Position numbers and translations under genes: made by a program. The notes beneath the pieces were generated by a model. That model made no database searches and was not told where the DNA came from. It worked only from the letters and a program-made list of their open reading frames with translations. Of a DNA stretch of 55,324 nt, positions 25,112 through 33,460 are shown in pieces. The stretch spans positions 1 through 55,324 of the forward strand of contig PMJR01000050.1 in the NCBI GenBank assembly GCA_003158475.1, written 5' to 3'. Numbering within the stretch: the first letter of the stretch is position 1; each line of letters opens with the position of its first letter. The stretch comes from Ignavibacteriota bacterium. Lineage in GTDB: Bacteria > Bacteroidota > Ignavibacteria > UBA10030 > UBA6906.

Positions 25112-26452
25112 ATGGAAGACGCTCTCCTCCTCCACAGATTACAATTCGCATTTACTGCTTCGTACCACTACCTCTTCCCACAGCTCACGATGGGACTCGC
25201 GCTGCTCATTGTGATAATGAAATGGGCATCACTCCGCACCGGCAACGAGCTGTACAATAACAGCGCGAGATTCTGGGGAAAGATATTCGCAATCAACTTC
25301 GCGGTCGGCGTCGTGACAGGGATACCGATGGAATTCCAGTTCGGCACGAACTGGGCCCGTTTCTCCACGTATGCGGGGGGAGTCATCGGGCAGACGCTCG
25401 CCATGGAAGGGGTCTTCGCATTCTTCCTGGAGTCCAGTTTCCTCGGGCTGTTTCTCTTCGGTGAAAAGAAGCTCGGCCCGAGGTTGCACTTCCTGTCGGC
25501 ATTCATGGTGTTCCTCGGGTCCTGGATTTCGGGGTACTTCATCATCGTGACAAACGCATGGATGCAGCACCCGGTCGGCTATGCGCCCGGACCGAACGGG
25601 ACGGTAACGCTGAGCAGCCTGGGGGACCTGCTCCTCAACCCCTGGGCCCTCTGGCAATACCTGCACAACATGACCGGGGCGGTGGTGACCGCATCATTTT
25701 GCGTCGCTGCGGCGGGCGCATATTATCTCCTTGCCCGCAGGGATGAAGAGTACGGGAAAATATTCGTCCGCATCGGCGTCATCGCGGGGCTCATCTCGTC
25801 GTTCCTGATGGCATTTCCCACCGGCGATGCGCAGGGGAAGAACATCGCGTTCAACCAGCCCGTCACGCTTGCGGCGATGGAGGGTCTGTTCCAAACCGAG
25901 GACGGGGCCCCCCTCGTCCTCATCGGACAACCCGACATGGAAAAGAAAAAACTGGACAACCCGCTCCACGTCCCGAAGATGCTGAGCGTCCTTACGTACA
26001 ACCGGTGGGGAGCAGAAGTGAAGGGACTGAACGCATTCCCTGAGTCCCTCTGGCCGACCAATATCCCGCTCCTCTATTACAGTTACCACATCATGGTAGG
26101 ACTGGGGACCATATTCATAGCGATCACCGCGGCAGGGAGCTGGCTCCTCTGGAGGAAGAGAGCGTACGCCGCGCGGCCGTTCCTCTGGGTTCTGATGCTT
26201 TCTTTCCCCTTTCCGTTCATCGCGAACACCGCCGGCTGGACTACCGCCGAACTCGGGAGGCAGCCGTGGCTTGTCTACGGCCTCATGCGGACCCCCGCAG
26301 GGACATCTGCCAACGTCTCGGCTGGAAATGCCCTTTTCACGCTCATCGGCTTCCTGGGACTGTACTTTGTCATCGGTGTGCTCTTCCTTCTCCTGGTGAT
26401 GAAAGCGATAGGGGCAGGACCCGCCCACGTCTCCCATCACGAAAGGGAATGA
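25112..26452 (+). CDS. cydA: Cytochrome bd oxidase subunit I
   Basis: 446 residues, a polytopic membrane protein. It begins MEDALLLHRLQFAFTASYHY, with His19 as the conserved heme-ligand position. Further landmarks are GIPMEFQFGTNW, MEGVFAFFLESSF, HNMTGAVVTASF (heme His region), the GRQPW motif near the C-terminus, and a short Q-loop typical of non-enteric and cyanide-insensitive-type oxidases. It transfers quinol electrons to oxygen in the cytoplasmic membrane and generates a proton gradient by vectorial chemistry. AAAGGA lies about eight bases before the ATG. It forms a pair with cydB four bases downstream. A CydX-like peptide or cydDC assembly genes are not in the window. Confidence 0.97.
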   Translation: MEDALLLHRLQFAFTASYHYLFPQLTMGLALLIVIMKWASLRTGNELYNNSARFWGKIFAINFAVGVVTGIPMEFQFGTNWARFSTYAGGVIGQTLAMEGVFAFFLESSFLGLFLFGEKKLGPRLHFLSAFMVFLGSWISGYFIIVTNAWMQHPVGYAPGPNGTVTLSSLGDLLLNPWALWQYLHNMTGAVVTASFCVAAAGAYYLLARRDEEYGKIFVRIGVIAGLISSFLMAFPTGDAQGKNIAFNQPVTLAAMEGLFQTEDGAPLVLIGQPDMEKKKLDNPLHVPKMLSVLTYNRWGAEVKGLNAFPESLWPTNIPLLYYSYHIMVGLGTIFIAITAAGSWLLWRKRAYAARPFLWVLMLSFPFPFIANTAGWTTAELGRQPWLVYGLMRTPAGTSANVSAGNALFTLIGFLGLYFVIGVLFLLLVMKAIGAGPAHVSHHERE

Positions 26453-26456
26453 GCCC

Positions 26457-27497
26457 ATGGAGATACTCTGGTTCTGCATCATCGCGTTCATGCTCTGCAT
26501 GTACGTCATACTCGACGGTTTCGATCTCGGAGCGGGGATACTGCACCTTTCCGCCGCGCGGAATAACGACGAACGCCGGAGCGTCCTCGGAGCGATCGGG
26601 CCCTTCTGGGACGGGAACGAGGTCTGGCTGATTGCGGCGGGGGGTACGCTCTACTTCGCATTCCCTCGCCTGTACGCATCGAGCTTCAGCGGGTTTTATC
26701 TTCCCCTGATGATTGTCCTCTGGCTCCTGATACTCCGGGGACTGGGGATAGAAATGCGCCACCAGGTGGACCACCCGATGTGGCGTTCATTCTGGGACGG
26801 CACATTCTCGATCGCCAGCGCGTTGCTGGCAATATTCCTGGGGGCCGCCCTGGGGAACGTGGTCCGAGGGGTTCCTCTCGGCCCGGAAGGGTACTTCTTC
26901 ACACCGCTCTGGACCTCGTTCACGGTCCAGCCGGACGCCGGCATACTCGACTGGTTCACCGTCCTGATGGGACTCGTCGGGCTCTCGACGCTCGCCGTTC
27001 ACGGCGGAAACTACATTGCGATGAAGACTACCGGGGACCTGCAAGTGCGGGCACGTGCGGATGTGCGCCTCTGGTCATGGGGTATGCTCCTCACGTCTCT
27101 CGGTGCGGCGGTCTCCGCTTTCGCGATCAGGCCCGGCATATGGACCAATTATTCGGAGCATCCATGGGGTTGCGTCTTCCCGCTGCTCGGGGCGGCGGGA
27201 CTGGGCGGGATGTTCTATTTCAACCGTAAATCGGACGACGTGAAGGCGTTCCTCTCGTCATCGGCGTTCATCGTCGGGATGCTCTCATCGACCGCGTTCG
27301 GACTCTTCCCTTACGTCCTTCCCTCCTCGACCGTGGAGAGTTACGGGCTGACGGTCTACAATACGGCGGCGCAGAGTTACGGGCTGGGGATCGGGATCGT
27401 GTGGTGGACGATCGGGATCGTCATCGCGCTAGGCTATTTTACGTACCTCTTCCGTTCGTTCAGGGGAAAGGTCAAGGTTCAAAAGGAGGGATACTGA
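26457..27497 (+). CDS. cydB: Cytochrome bd oxidase subunit II
   Basis: 346 residues, about nine membrane segments, typical length for CydB. Recognisable stretches are VILDGFDLGAGIL near the N-terminus, PFWDGNEVWLIAAGG, RGLGIEMRHQ and the C-terminal WWTIGIVIALGYFTYL. It is the structural partner of CydA and lies four bases after it, a single transcription unit. The 3' end is 11 bp from the convergent deacetylase stop, where GCCCG/CGGGC pairing spans both ends. Confidence 0.97.
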   Translation: MEILWFCIIAFMLCMYVILDGFDLGAGILHLSAARNNDERRSVLGAIGPFWDGNEVWLIAAGGTLYFAFPRLYASSFSGFYLPLMIVLWLLILRGLGIEMRHQVDHPMWRSFWDGTFSIASALLAIFLGAALGNVVRGVPLGPEGYFFTPLWTSFTVQPDAGILDWFTVLMGLVGLSTLAVHGGNYIAMKTTGDLQVRARADVRLWSWGMLLTSLGAAVSAFAIRPGIWTNYSEHPWGCVFPLLGAAGLGGMFYFNRKSDDVKAFLSSSAFIVGMLSSTAFGLFPYVLPSSTVESYGLTVYNTAAQSYGLGIGIVWWTIGIVIALGYFTYLFRSFRGKVKVQKEGY

Positions 27498-27508
27498 GGC
27501 CCGGCCGC

Positions 27509-28267
27509 TCAGCACGGGCGTACTCCAGTCGGGAGTTTTTTCGAGGCAATGAGCCGGCTGACTGTGACGAATGTGTACCCCCTTCTCCGGAGATTCGCGA
27601 TGATCTCCGGCAGCGCCTCCGCCGTGTGCCACCCGCGCGCGTTGATATGCATGACGATAATTGAACCTCCCCGCGCCATCGACGAAACATACCGGACGAT
27701 CGCCTGCTCCGGAATCAGGGAGTCGGGGTCGCCGGAGGCGAGGTCGTACTGGATAACGGTCAGTCCGAGCGACTCTGCTATCGCGGCGACGCGCGCGTCC
27801 ACTTCACCGTACGGGGCACGGAAGAGGATCGGCTCTTTTCCGATGACCCGGGTTACGGCGCGCTCCCCCCTTCGGAGCTCATTCCTGATGCTGTCGTCGG
27901 AAAGCGTCACCAGGTGCGGATGCATATAGGCGTGATTCCCGAATTCAATCAGGGAATCAGATGCGAGGGGTCGAAGGGCGCGGGCGACGTCTTTCGCCCA
28001 CTTGCCGCCGAGGAATATCGTCGCGGGAGTCCGCGTTCGGAGAAGGACGCCGGCGACCGCCGTGTCGAGTTTCCCGCGCCCCCGGGAGGAGCAGGCATCG
28101 AACGTGAGAGCGATCTCCCTCGTCTTCCGCGGCCCGTGCCGTATCACGCCCGGGATATCGGGGACCGGGTGGGTTTTGCCGCCGGAGAGCGGCGCGGCAG
28201 AGACCATGGCCGAGGCGATAAGGAAGCAGGCACAGGACGAAGAGAGCCGCCGGGTCTTCCGGTTCAT
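27509..28267 (-). CDS. Polysaccharide deacetylase (NodB-type), exported
   Basis: 252 residues with a signal peptide (about 25 residues, ending SAAP). The NodB fold shows motif 1 as ALTFDACSS, where the usual TFDDG has Ala at the second Asp; TFDAC is found in a distinct subset of the family. Motif 2 is GNHAYMHPHL (two metal His) and motif 3 FRAPYGEVD. It probably removes acetyl groups from peptidoglycan or another exported polysaccharide. ATG at 28267 follows GAGGGGGG at five bases; an ATG at 28282 would overlap the TerC stop (ATGA). It is the last gene of the metallo-hydrolase-TerC-deacetylase run. Confidence 0.85.
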   Translation of the reverse strand: MNRKTRRLSSSCACFLIASAMVSAAPLSGGKTHPVPDIPGVIRHGPRKTREIALTFDACSSRGRGKLDTAVAGVLLRTRTPATIFLGGKWAKDVARALRPLASDSLIEFGNHAYMHPHLVTLSDDSIRNELRRGERAVTRVIGKEPILFRAPYGEVDARVAAIAESLGLTVIQYDLASGDPDSLIPEQAIVRYVSSMARGGSIIVMHINARGWHTAEALPEIIANLRRRGYTFVTVSRLIASKKLPTGVRPC

Positions 28268-28278
28268 AGAGCCCCCCC

Positions 28279-29211
28279 TCATTGACGGTGCCCCGGACCG
28301 GACCTCTTGCGGCGCTGCCCGATAAGCGATGCGACAATGGCAACGGCAAGCACCGCAATGACGATCGCCAGGGCAGTGCCGATCGGGATATGGACAAAAT
28401 CGACAAGGAGCATCTTGAGCCCGATAAAAATAAGCACAACCGAGAGACCGTGGCTCAGGAACTTGAACGTCTTCAGGACGCTCTCGAGGAGGAAATAGCT
28501 GGCGCGAAGGCCGAGAATGGCGAATATATTCGATGTGAATGCAATGAACGGATCGTGCGTTACCCCGAACACCGCCGGGATCGAATCCACGGCGAACACG
28601 ATATCCGTCGTCTCGATGGTGATGAGGACAAGAAAGAGGGGTGTGAGAAGGAGCCTCCGGTCCTTACGGAGGAAGAAGCGTCCCGCACCGAACTCCGCTG
28701 TCACCGGAAACAGGGTGCGTGCAGCGCGGATGATCAGGTTCCTGTCGGGGTGCACCTCGACGTCCTTTTCTTTCAGCATCTTCCAGCCGCTGTAAACGAG
28801 GATGGCACCGAAGAAATAGAGTATCCACTCAAACCGCACGATAAGGGCGACACCGGCCGCGATAAACAGGGCGCGTGTCACCAGGGCGCCGACAACCCCC
28901 CAGAACAGCGCACGGTGATGGTATTGCCTGGGAACGCCGAAGTAGGAAAAAATCAGGACGAACACGAAGAGGTTGTCGAACGAGAGGGCGCGCTCTATTA
29001 CATAGCCGGTGAAAAATTCCAGTCCCCGCTCCGGCCCCGCGGAGAGGAACACCGCGCCGTTGAACAGGAGGGCGACGACGGTCCACACGATGCTCCAGAT
29101 GAGCGCTTCCCTGAAACCGATCTCGTGCGCTTTCCTGTTGAAGACGCCGAGGTCGATCGCCAGCATCAGGACTACGACGACGCCGAACGCGATCCAGAGA
29201 AGGCTCATCAT
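28279..29211 (-). CDS. TerC family membrane protein
   Basis: A 310-residue polytopic protein with about eight membrane helices. ERALSFDNLFVFVLIFSYF and ETTDIVFAVDSIPAVFGVT carry the two conserved acidic motifs of TerC/Alx proteins, which are linked to tellurite resistance and to manganese or calcium export in related members. The metal handled here is unknown. Its ATG overlaps the stop of the upstream metallo-hydrolase by four bases. Confidence 0.93.
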   Translation of the reverse strand: MMSLLWIAFGVVVVLMLAIDLGVFNRKAHEIGFREALIWSIVWTVVALLFNGAVFLSAGPERGLEFFTGYVIERALSFDNLFVFVLIFSYFGVPRQYHHRALFWGVVGALVTRALFIAAGVALIVRFEWILYFFGAILVYSGWKMLKEKDVEVHPDRNLIIRAARTLFPVTAEFGAGRFFLRKDRRLLLTPLFLVLITIETTDIVFAVDSIPAVFGVTHDPFIAFTSNIFAILGLRASYFLLESVLKTFKFLSHGLSVVLIFIGLKMLLVDFVHIPIGTALAIVIAVLAVAIVASLIGQRRKRSGPGHRQ

Positions 29212-29945
29212 TTCATATTCCGGACGCGTACCTCGACCCCTTTCGTCTCCTTCAGCAGCGGGGCAAGTTTTCCGGGATCAGTCTGGGAAAAGTGATACGG
29301 GTAGAGAATCCTCGGCTTGAACGCCTTCGCCGCCTCCGCGACCATTTCCGGGGTCATTGTATAGGGGAGATTCATCGGGAGGAAGGCGACGTCGATGTCC
29401 CTGAGCGCTTCCATCTCCGGAGTGTTCTCGGTGTCCCCCGCAATGTAAATCCGCGTGTGCCCGATCGTCACCACATAGCCGTTCCCTTCCCCCTTCGGAT
29501 GGAACGGTGTGCCGTCGGGGCGCATATGAACGAGATTGTATGCGGGGACGGCTTCGACCGTGAGCCCCATGACCTTCTGCACGTCACCGTTCTTCATGAC
29601 GATGCCGCCGCTCACGCGTTCAGCACACTTCGCGGTCAGGAGCATCACGGTCGACCCGGTCCGGAGAAAGTTGATAGCCGTCGAGTCGAGGTGATCACCG
29701 TGGTGGTGCGTGATGAGTATGAGGTCGGCTTGCGGCAGTGTGCTGAAACCGGGGAGAGTGCTCCAGGGATCGATATGGATTGTCTTTCCCCCCCACCGGA
29801 GCATGAGCGTGCCATGACCGACAAAAGTGATCTCCACATTTCCCGCCGTCGTACCGATCGTGTCCCGTTGAAGTTCTTCCGCGGCCCTCAAAGGGACCAC
29901 GGCCGCAATGACGGCGCATGCGAACGATGCTACGATCCGGATCAT
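29208..29945 (-). CDS. Exported MBL-fold metallo-hydrolase
   Basis: 245 residues. A signal peptide (MIRIVASFACAVIAAVVPL, cut after LRAAE) precedes a metallo-beta-lactamase fold with HxHxDH at 80-85 (HHHGDHLD), IAGDTENTPEM (metal Asp) and a late His in LYPYHFSQTD. It resembles UlaG-like/UPF0173 hydrolases, but with an export signal. ATG at 29945 has GGAGGA five bases upstream; the frame to 30005 lies outside the signal peptide. It heads the metallo-hydrolase-TerC-deacetylase run. Confidence 0.9.
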   Translation of the reverse strand: MIRIVASFACAVIAAVVPLRAAEELQRDTIGTTAGNVEITFVGHGTLMLRWGGKTIHIDPWSTLPGFSTLPQADLILITHHHGDHLDSTAINFLRTGSTVMLLTAKCAERVSGGIVMKNGDVQKVMGLTVEAVPAYNLVHMRPDGTPFHPKGEGNGYVVTIGHTRIYIAGDTENTPEMEALRDIDVAFLPMNLPYTMTPEMVAEAAKAFKPRILYPYHFSQTDPGKLAPLLKETKGVEVRVRNMK

Positions 29946-30019
29946 CTGTTTCCTCCAGAGTGTGTGCGACTCAGACGTGACGAAACTCCGGGAATATAAC
30001 ACCAATCAGGGGATAGTTC

Positions 30020-30157
30020 AACGTCCTGGGCCTGTTCGTGATCGACGGAAGCGTCACTCCCACGTCGCTCGGCGTGAATCCGCAGATCACGCTCCTCGCC
30101 ATCGCGGAGAAGAGCGCCGAGTGGGTGGCGGAGAATTTCGCCGGCCTCGCCGGGTGA
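30020..30157 (+). pseudogene. C-terminal remnant of a GMC-family oxidoreductase
   Basis: The plus strand reads 45 codons and a TGA: LFVIDGSVTPTSLGVNPQ, then ITLLAIAEKSAEWVAENF. This is the characteristic C-terminal FAD-binding end of GMC (glucose-methanol-choline) oxidoreductases. The preceding sequence belongs to the leader of the opposite-strand metallo-hydrolase and does not encode the rest, so only the tail survives. Confidence 0.75.
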
Positions 30158-30507
30158 GACCATTGTTGCACTGATTTACAGATAATGCGCGGACAGCAAT
30201 GTCGCCGTGCACAGATGCGAGTGACGGTGAACACTTGCATTCAATTGCGCTTCGCGCATTGGAACGGTAACCTGGAGGGGCGGCTGTTCGGCATTCATTT
30301 TTGCAGGACTCTTGTCCGATGTCGGGCGGGAGGCCGAACCTTTTTTGGTGGAGACGAAGAAGGTCGTGCTGATCCGCCGAGATCGGGGGACGTGCCCGGG
30401 ACCGGGAAGGATGTGTATAACCCGCTCAAACGCAACTTCCGGGCCTTTCTATAGTATAATGAGGTGAATTATCCCATCCACGTCCTTCCCGAACCAGAGA
30501 GCCTCTC
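30158..30507. other. Intergenic stretch upstream of the DUF5916 gene
   Basis: I see no gene in these 350 bases. They contain a short GC hairpin around 30245-30256 (TGCGC-TTC-GCGCA) and a TATAAT at 30455-30460. Confidence 0.4.
30455..30460 (+). promoter_or_regulatory. Candidate -10 element of the DUF5916 gene
   Basis: A perfect TATAAT lies 48 bases before the start codon at 30508, giving a predicted leader of about 40 bases. No good -35 is seen at 16-18 bp (GCAACT at 17 bp), so the call rests on the -10 alone. Confidence 0.3.
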
Positions 30508-32757
30508 GTGCGCACATATCCGATAATCAGTGTCACATGTCTGATTTTCGGGTCCGTCGTCTTTTGGGCGCAATCGTCTGCATTCGAAGTGCCGGATTCC
30601 ACCAGGCCGGAAATCCGCGCCGCGAAGATCGAGGGGAACCTCAAACTGACAGGGAACCTTGACGACCCGCGCTGGAATACCGCGCAGCCCGTTCTGCTCA
30701 ACTACGAGATTCAACCGGGGGAGAACACACCTGCCCCCCAGAAAACGATTGCGCGCGTCTTATACAATACCGACTACGTGTATTTCGGTTTCGACTGCAA
30801 GGACACCGACCCGGCGGCAATACGCGCCCACATCAGCGACAGGGACAAGATATTCGACGACGACTTTGTCGGCATAATTCTCGATACATACGGCGACTAC
30901 CAGCGCGCGTACGAGTTCTTCGTGAACCCGTTCGGGATACAGGCGGACCTGCTCCGGACCGGATACAACGAAGACGACAGCTTCGACGCGGTATGGGAAA
31001 CGGCGGGGGCAAGGAACAAAGATGGATGGACGGCCGTCATGGCGATACCGTTCAAGAGCATCCGGTTCCCTGCCAGTCAGGAACAGAAGTGGTCATTAAC
31101 ACTCGGGAGAATATATCCGCGGGCCAGCCGTGCGTTCTTCTCCTGGACTCCCAATGACCGGAACAACCCCTGCCTGCAATGTCAGGGAGGATACCTGACG
31201 GGAATCTCCGGCGTGCAGTCCGTCTCCTCCGTCGAGCTCCTGCCCTACGTGGTCGGGCAGCAAAGCGGCCAGGTCGCCGACGACTCCGACCCCTCGTCGC
31301 GGTTCGAGAACGGGAAACCCAAGGGGAGAGTCGGGGGCGGCATACGATTTTCCCCCACCCCCGACCTCGCATTCGAGGCGGTCGTCAATCCGGATTTCAG
31401 CCAGGTCGAGTCTGACGCGACACAGATCAGCGTTAATTCCACGTTCGCACTGTTTTACTCCGAAAAGCGCCCATTCTTCCTTGTCGGCGCCGACATGTTC
31501 CAGAACCAGACCGGGACATTCTACTCCCGCACAATCAACAATCCCATCGGCGGGGCACGTGCGATCGGGAAATCAGGTTCGCTTTCATTTTCGTACCTCG
31601 CGGCCGCGGACCGGAATACCCCCTATATCGTCCCCGGAGAAGAGGGGAGCGATGTCGTCCAGACCGATGTGGAGTCGTTTTCCAATGTCGCCCGGGGGCG
31701 CTATGACTTCGGAAACGAGACGTACGTCGGCGGCATGGTGACCACACGGAACTCGGCCCGCGCGCACAACTATGTCGGCGGCCTTGACTGGAATTACAAG
31801 TTCATGGGGAACAACTCGTTCCGCGGCGAGGTGTTTCTTTCCGATACAAAGGAATTGACCGACCTCAACCTCTTCTCCGACACCCGTCAATTCGGGTCGA
31901 CCGGCCGCGATGCCGCGTTCAACGGGGAACAGTACAGCGGATCCGGGACGTACCTGTCGCTCCGGCACGACGGACGGGAGTACAGCGCCAACCTGCAGTA
32001 CCAGGACCGGAGTCCGACGTTCCAGGCACAGGACGGATTCGTGCCGAGCAACGACAACCGGACCGCCATGTTCAACCAATGGTATTCTTTCTATCCCAAC
32101 AGCGCGGTTGTCGACATGTGGGCACCGGAAATCGATGCCGGGATCCATTACAACTATGAGGGAGTCAAGAAAGAACAATGGGTGGTGCCGAACGTCTATG
32201 CGCAGCTCAAAGGACAGATCAACATCAACGCAGTGTATTTCCTTGTTAATGACGAACTCTTCAAGGGAGTACAGTTCCGGAATATCAACAGGGTGTCGTT
32301 CAACCTCAACTCCCGCCCAGTGAGCGTTCTCTCCCTCAGCGGCAATTTTGCGTTCGGGAGATTTATCAACCGCACCGACGCGCCGGCTCTCGGCACCGGG
32401 CATACGATCTACCTGACGGCCCTGATCAAGCCGACTTCGCAGTTTCAGATCGAACTGGACTTCTCACGGGCCCGGCTGAGAAGTGTCGGGACAGGGGACC
32501 TCTTTTTCGACGGATATATCGCCCGCACGGTGGGGATCTACCAGTTCACCTCTGAATTCCTGCTCCGCCTGATAGGGCAGTATGACCAGTTCAACAACAA
32601 AATCGATATCTATCCCTTGTTCAGCTACAAACTGAACCCCTACACCATATTCTACGCGGGTTCGACGTACAGTCTGTCGGATTACGGCCCGCCGTTCGGA
32701 ACGGAACAGACCGTGAGGCAGTACTTCCTCAAGCTGCAGTACCTCATAAGGACATAA
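30508..32757 (+). CDS. DUF5916 outer-membrane protein with CBM9-like domain
   Basis: 749 residues. A signal peptide (MRTYPIISVTCLIFGSVVFW, cut near QSSA) is followed by a carbohydrate-binding-like domain (about 40-235) with GNLDDPRWNTAQPV and AYEFFVNPFGIQADL. The remainder is the DUF5916 beta-barrel (motifs ELLPYVVGQQSG, PDLAFEAVVNPDFSQVESD and YSEKRPFFLVGADMF) ending in an aromatic strand (QYFLKLQYLIRT). Such proteins are widespread in Bacteroidota and relatives; the barrel probably lies in the outer membrane and may bind or pass glycans. The start is GTG at 30508. It is monocistronic by position; the next gene is convergent. Confidence 0.88.
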   Translation: MRTYPIISVTCLIFGSVVFWAQSSAFEVPDSTRPEIRAAKIEGNLKLTGNLDDPRWNTAQPVLLNYEIQPGENTPAPQKTIARVLYNTDYVYFGFDCKDTDPAAIRAHISDRDKIFDDDFVGIILDTYGDYQRAYEFFVNPFGIQADLLRTGYNEDDSFDAVWETAGARNKDGWTAVMAIPFKSIRFPASQEQKWSLTLGRIYPRASRAFFSWTPNDRNNPCLQCQGGYLTGISGVQSVSSVELLPYVVGQQSGQVADDSDPSSRFENGKPKGRVGGGIRFSPTPDLAFEAVVNPDFSQVESDATQISVNSTFALFYSEKRPFFLVGADMFQNQTGTFYSRTINNPIGGARAIGKSGSLSFSYLAAADRNTPYIVPGEEGSDVVQTDVESFSNVARGRYDFGNETYVGGMVTTRNSARAHNYVGGLDWNYKFMGNNSFRGEVFLSDTKELTDLNLFSDTRQFGSTGRDAAFNGEQYSGSGTYLSLRHDGREYSANLQYQDRSPTFQAQDGFVPSNDNRTAMFNQWYSFYPNSAVVDMWAPEIDAGIHYNYEGVKKEQWVVPNVYAQLKGQININAVYFLVNDELFKGVQFRNINRVSFNLNSRPVSVLSLSGNFAFGRFINRTDAPALGTGHTIYLTALIKPTSQFQIELDFSRARLRSVGTGDLFFDGYIARTVGIYQFTSEFLLRLIGQYDQFNNKIDIYPLFSYKLNPYTIFYAGSTYSLSDYGPPFGTEQTVRQYFLKLQYLIRT

Positions 32758-32794
32758 AAAAACGGAGATCCCGTCAGGGAGCGGCGGGACCTCC
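32756..32794 (-). terminator. Intrinsic terminator of the cytochrome genes
   Basis: A 10-bp stem with one mismatch (32764-32773 with 32785-32794, 11-base loop) is followed on the minus strand by seven T (32756-32762). It lies 24 bp beyond the stop of the mono-heme cytochrome gene, and its T-run overlaps the stop codon of the convergent DUF5916 gene. Confidence 0.8.
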
Positions 32795-32818
32795 ATCCAG
32801 ATTTCGCCTTCAAAACAG

Positions 32819-33460
32819 TTACTTCTTTACGGTGGCGCCTCCGCCGCCGTTGGGCATGACGCCGACGTCGAGAGTGTAAAGCGTCTCAATCGCGGAGGGG
32901 TCGTCGGTCGCCGTGTCGTTGTTGTCGTCCGGGATCCGGTGATTGACGGGCTTCAGGTGACGGAGATACACAAGCACAGCGTACCGGTCCTCCGGCGTCC
33001 AGTTCGAGTAGGCCGCCCAGGGCATATCACGGTAGTGCGCGACCCGCCCTTCCGGGAGGAGCCCGGAGCGGAGCACACGCTGGACCTGTTCATCCGTGCG
33101 GCGGGCCAGCCCGGTTTCCGCATCCGGTGTGAGATTCCTCGTGTTGAACGTCCCGTACCCTTTGAACGTCCCCTTCCCCCCCCCGGAAAGATAGGCATCC
33201 CACTTCGGCCCCTGATCCCCGAGCGGCGTGTGGCAGCCGCTGCAGTCGTTCACCGTTGCGATGTACTTCCCCCGCTCCGCGATGGCGCGTAAGGCGGGAT
33301 CGGTGATCCCGTCAAGCGAGGGTGCGGCCTCAACGGTCTGACGGGTGAACTCCTCAGGCGGGATGAGCGTGAACGGCGGTATGAAATAGAGGAACGCAAA
33401 GAACGCGATCACGGCCAGGGTGCCCACAATTATCCCGATCCATTTGAATACCTTTTTCAT
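32819..33460 (-). CDS. Membrane-anchored mono-heme cytochrome c
   Basis: 213 residues. An N-terminal hydrophobic segment (about 7-30) without a clear cleavage site should anchor it to the membrane with the heme domain outside. One CxxCH is visible (CSGCH near 75). The Met-ligand region is probably MPW near 145, in the stretch RDMPWAAYSNWTPEDRYAVL. The domain is clearly related to the third heme domain of the upstream protein. The ATG overlaps that gene's stop by four bases (ATGA). An electron-transfer role is likely; the partner is unknown. Confidence 0.9.
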   Translation of the reverse strand: MKKVFKWIGIIVGTLAVIAFFAFLYFIPPFTLIPPEEFTRQTVEAAPSLDGITDPALRAIAERGKYIATVNDCSGCHTPLGDQGPKWDAYLSGGGKGTFKGYGTFNTRNLTPDAETGLARRTDEQVQRVLRSGLLPEGRVAHYRDMPWAAYSNWTPEDRYAVLVYLRHLKPVNHRIPDDNNDTATDDPSAIETLYTLDVGVMPNGGGGATVKK

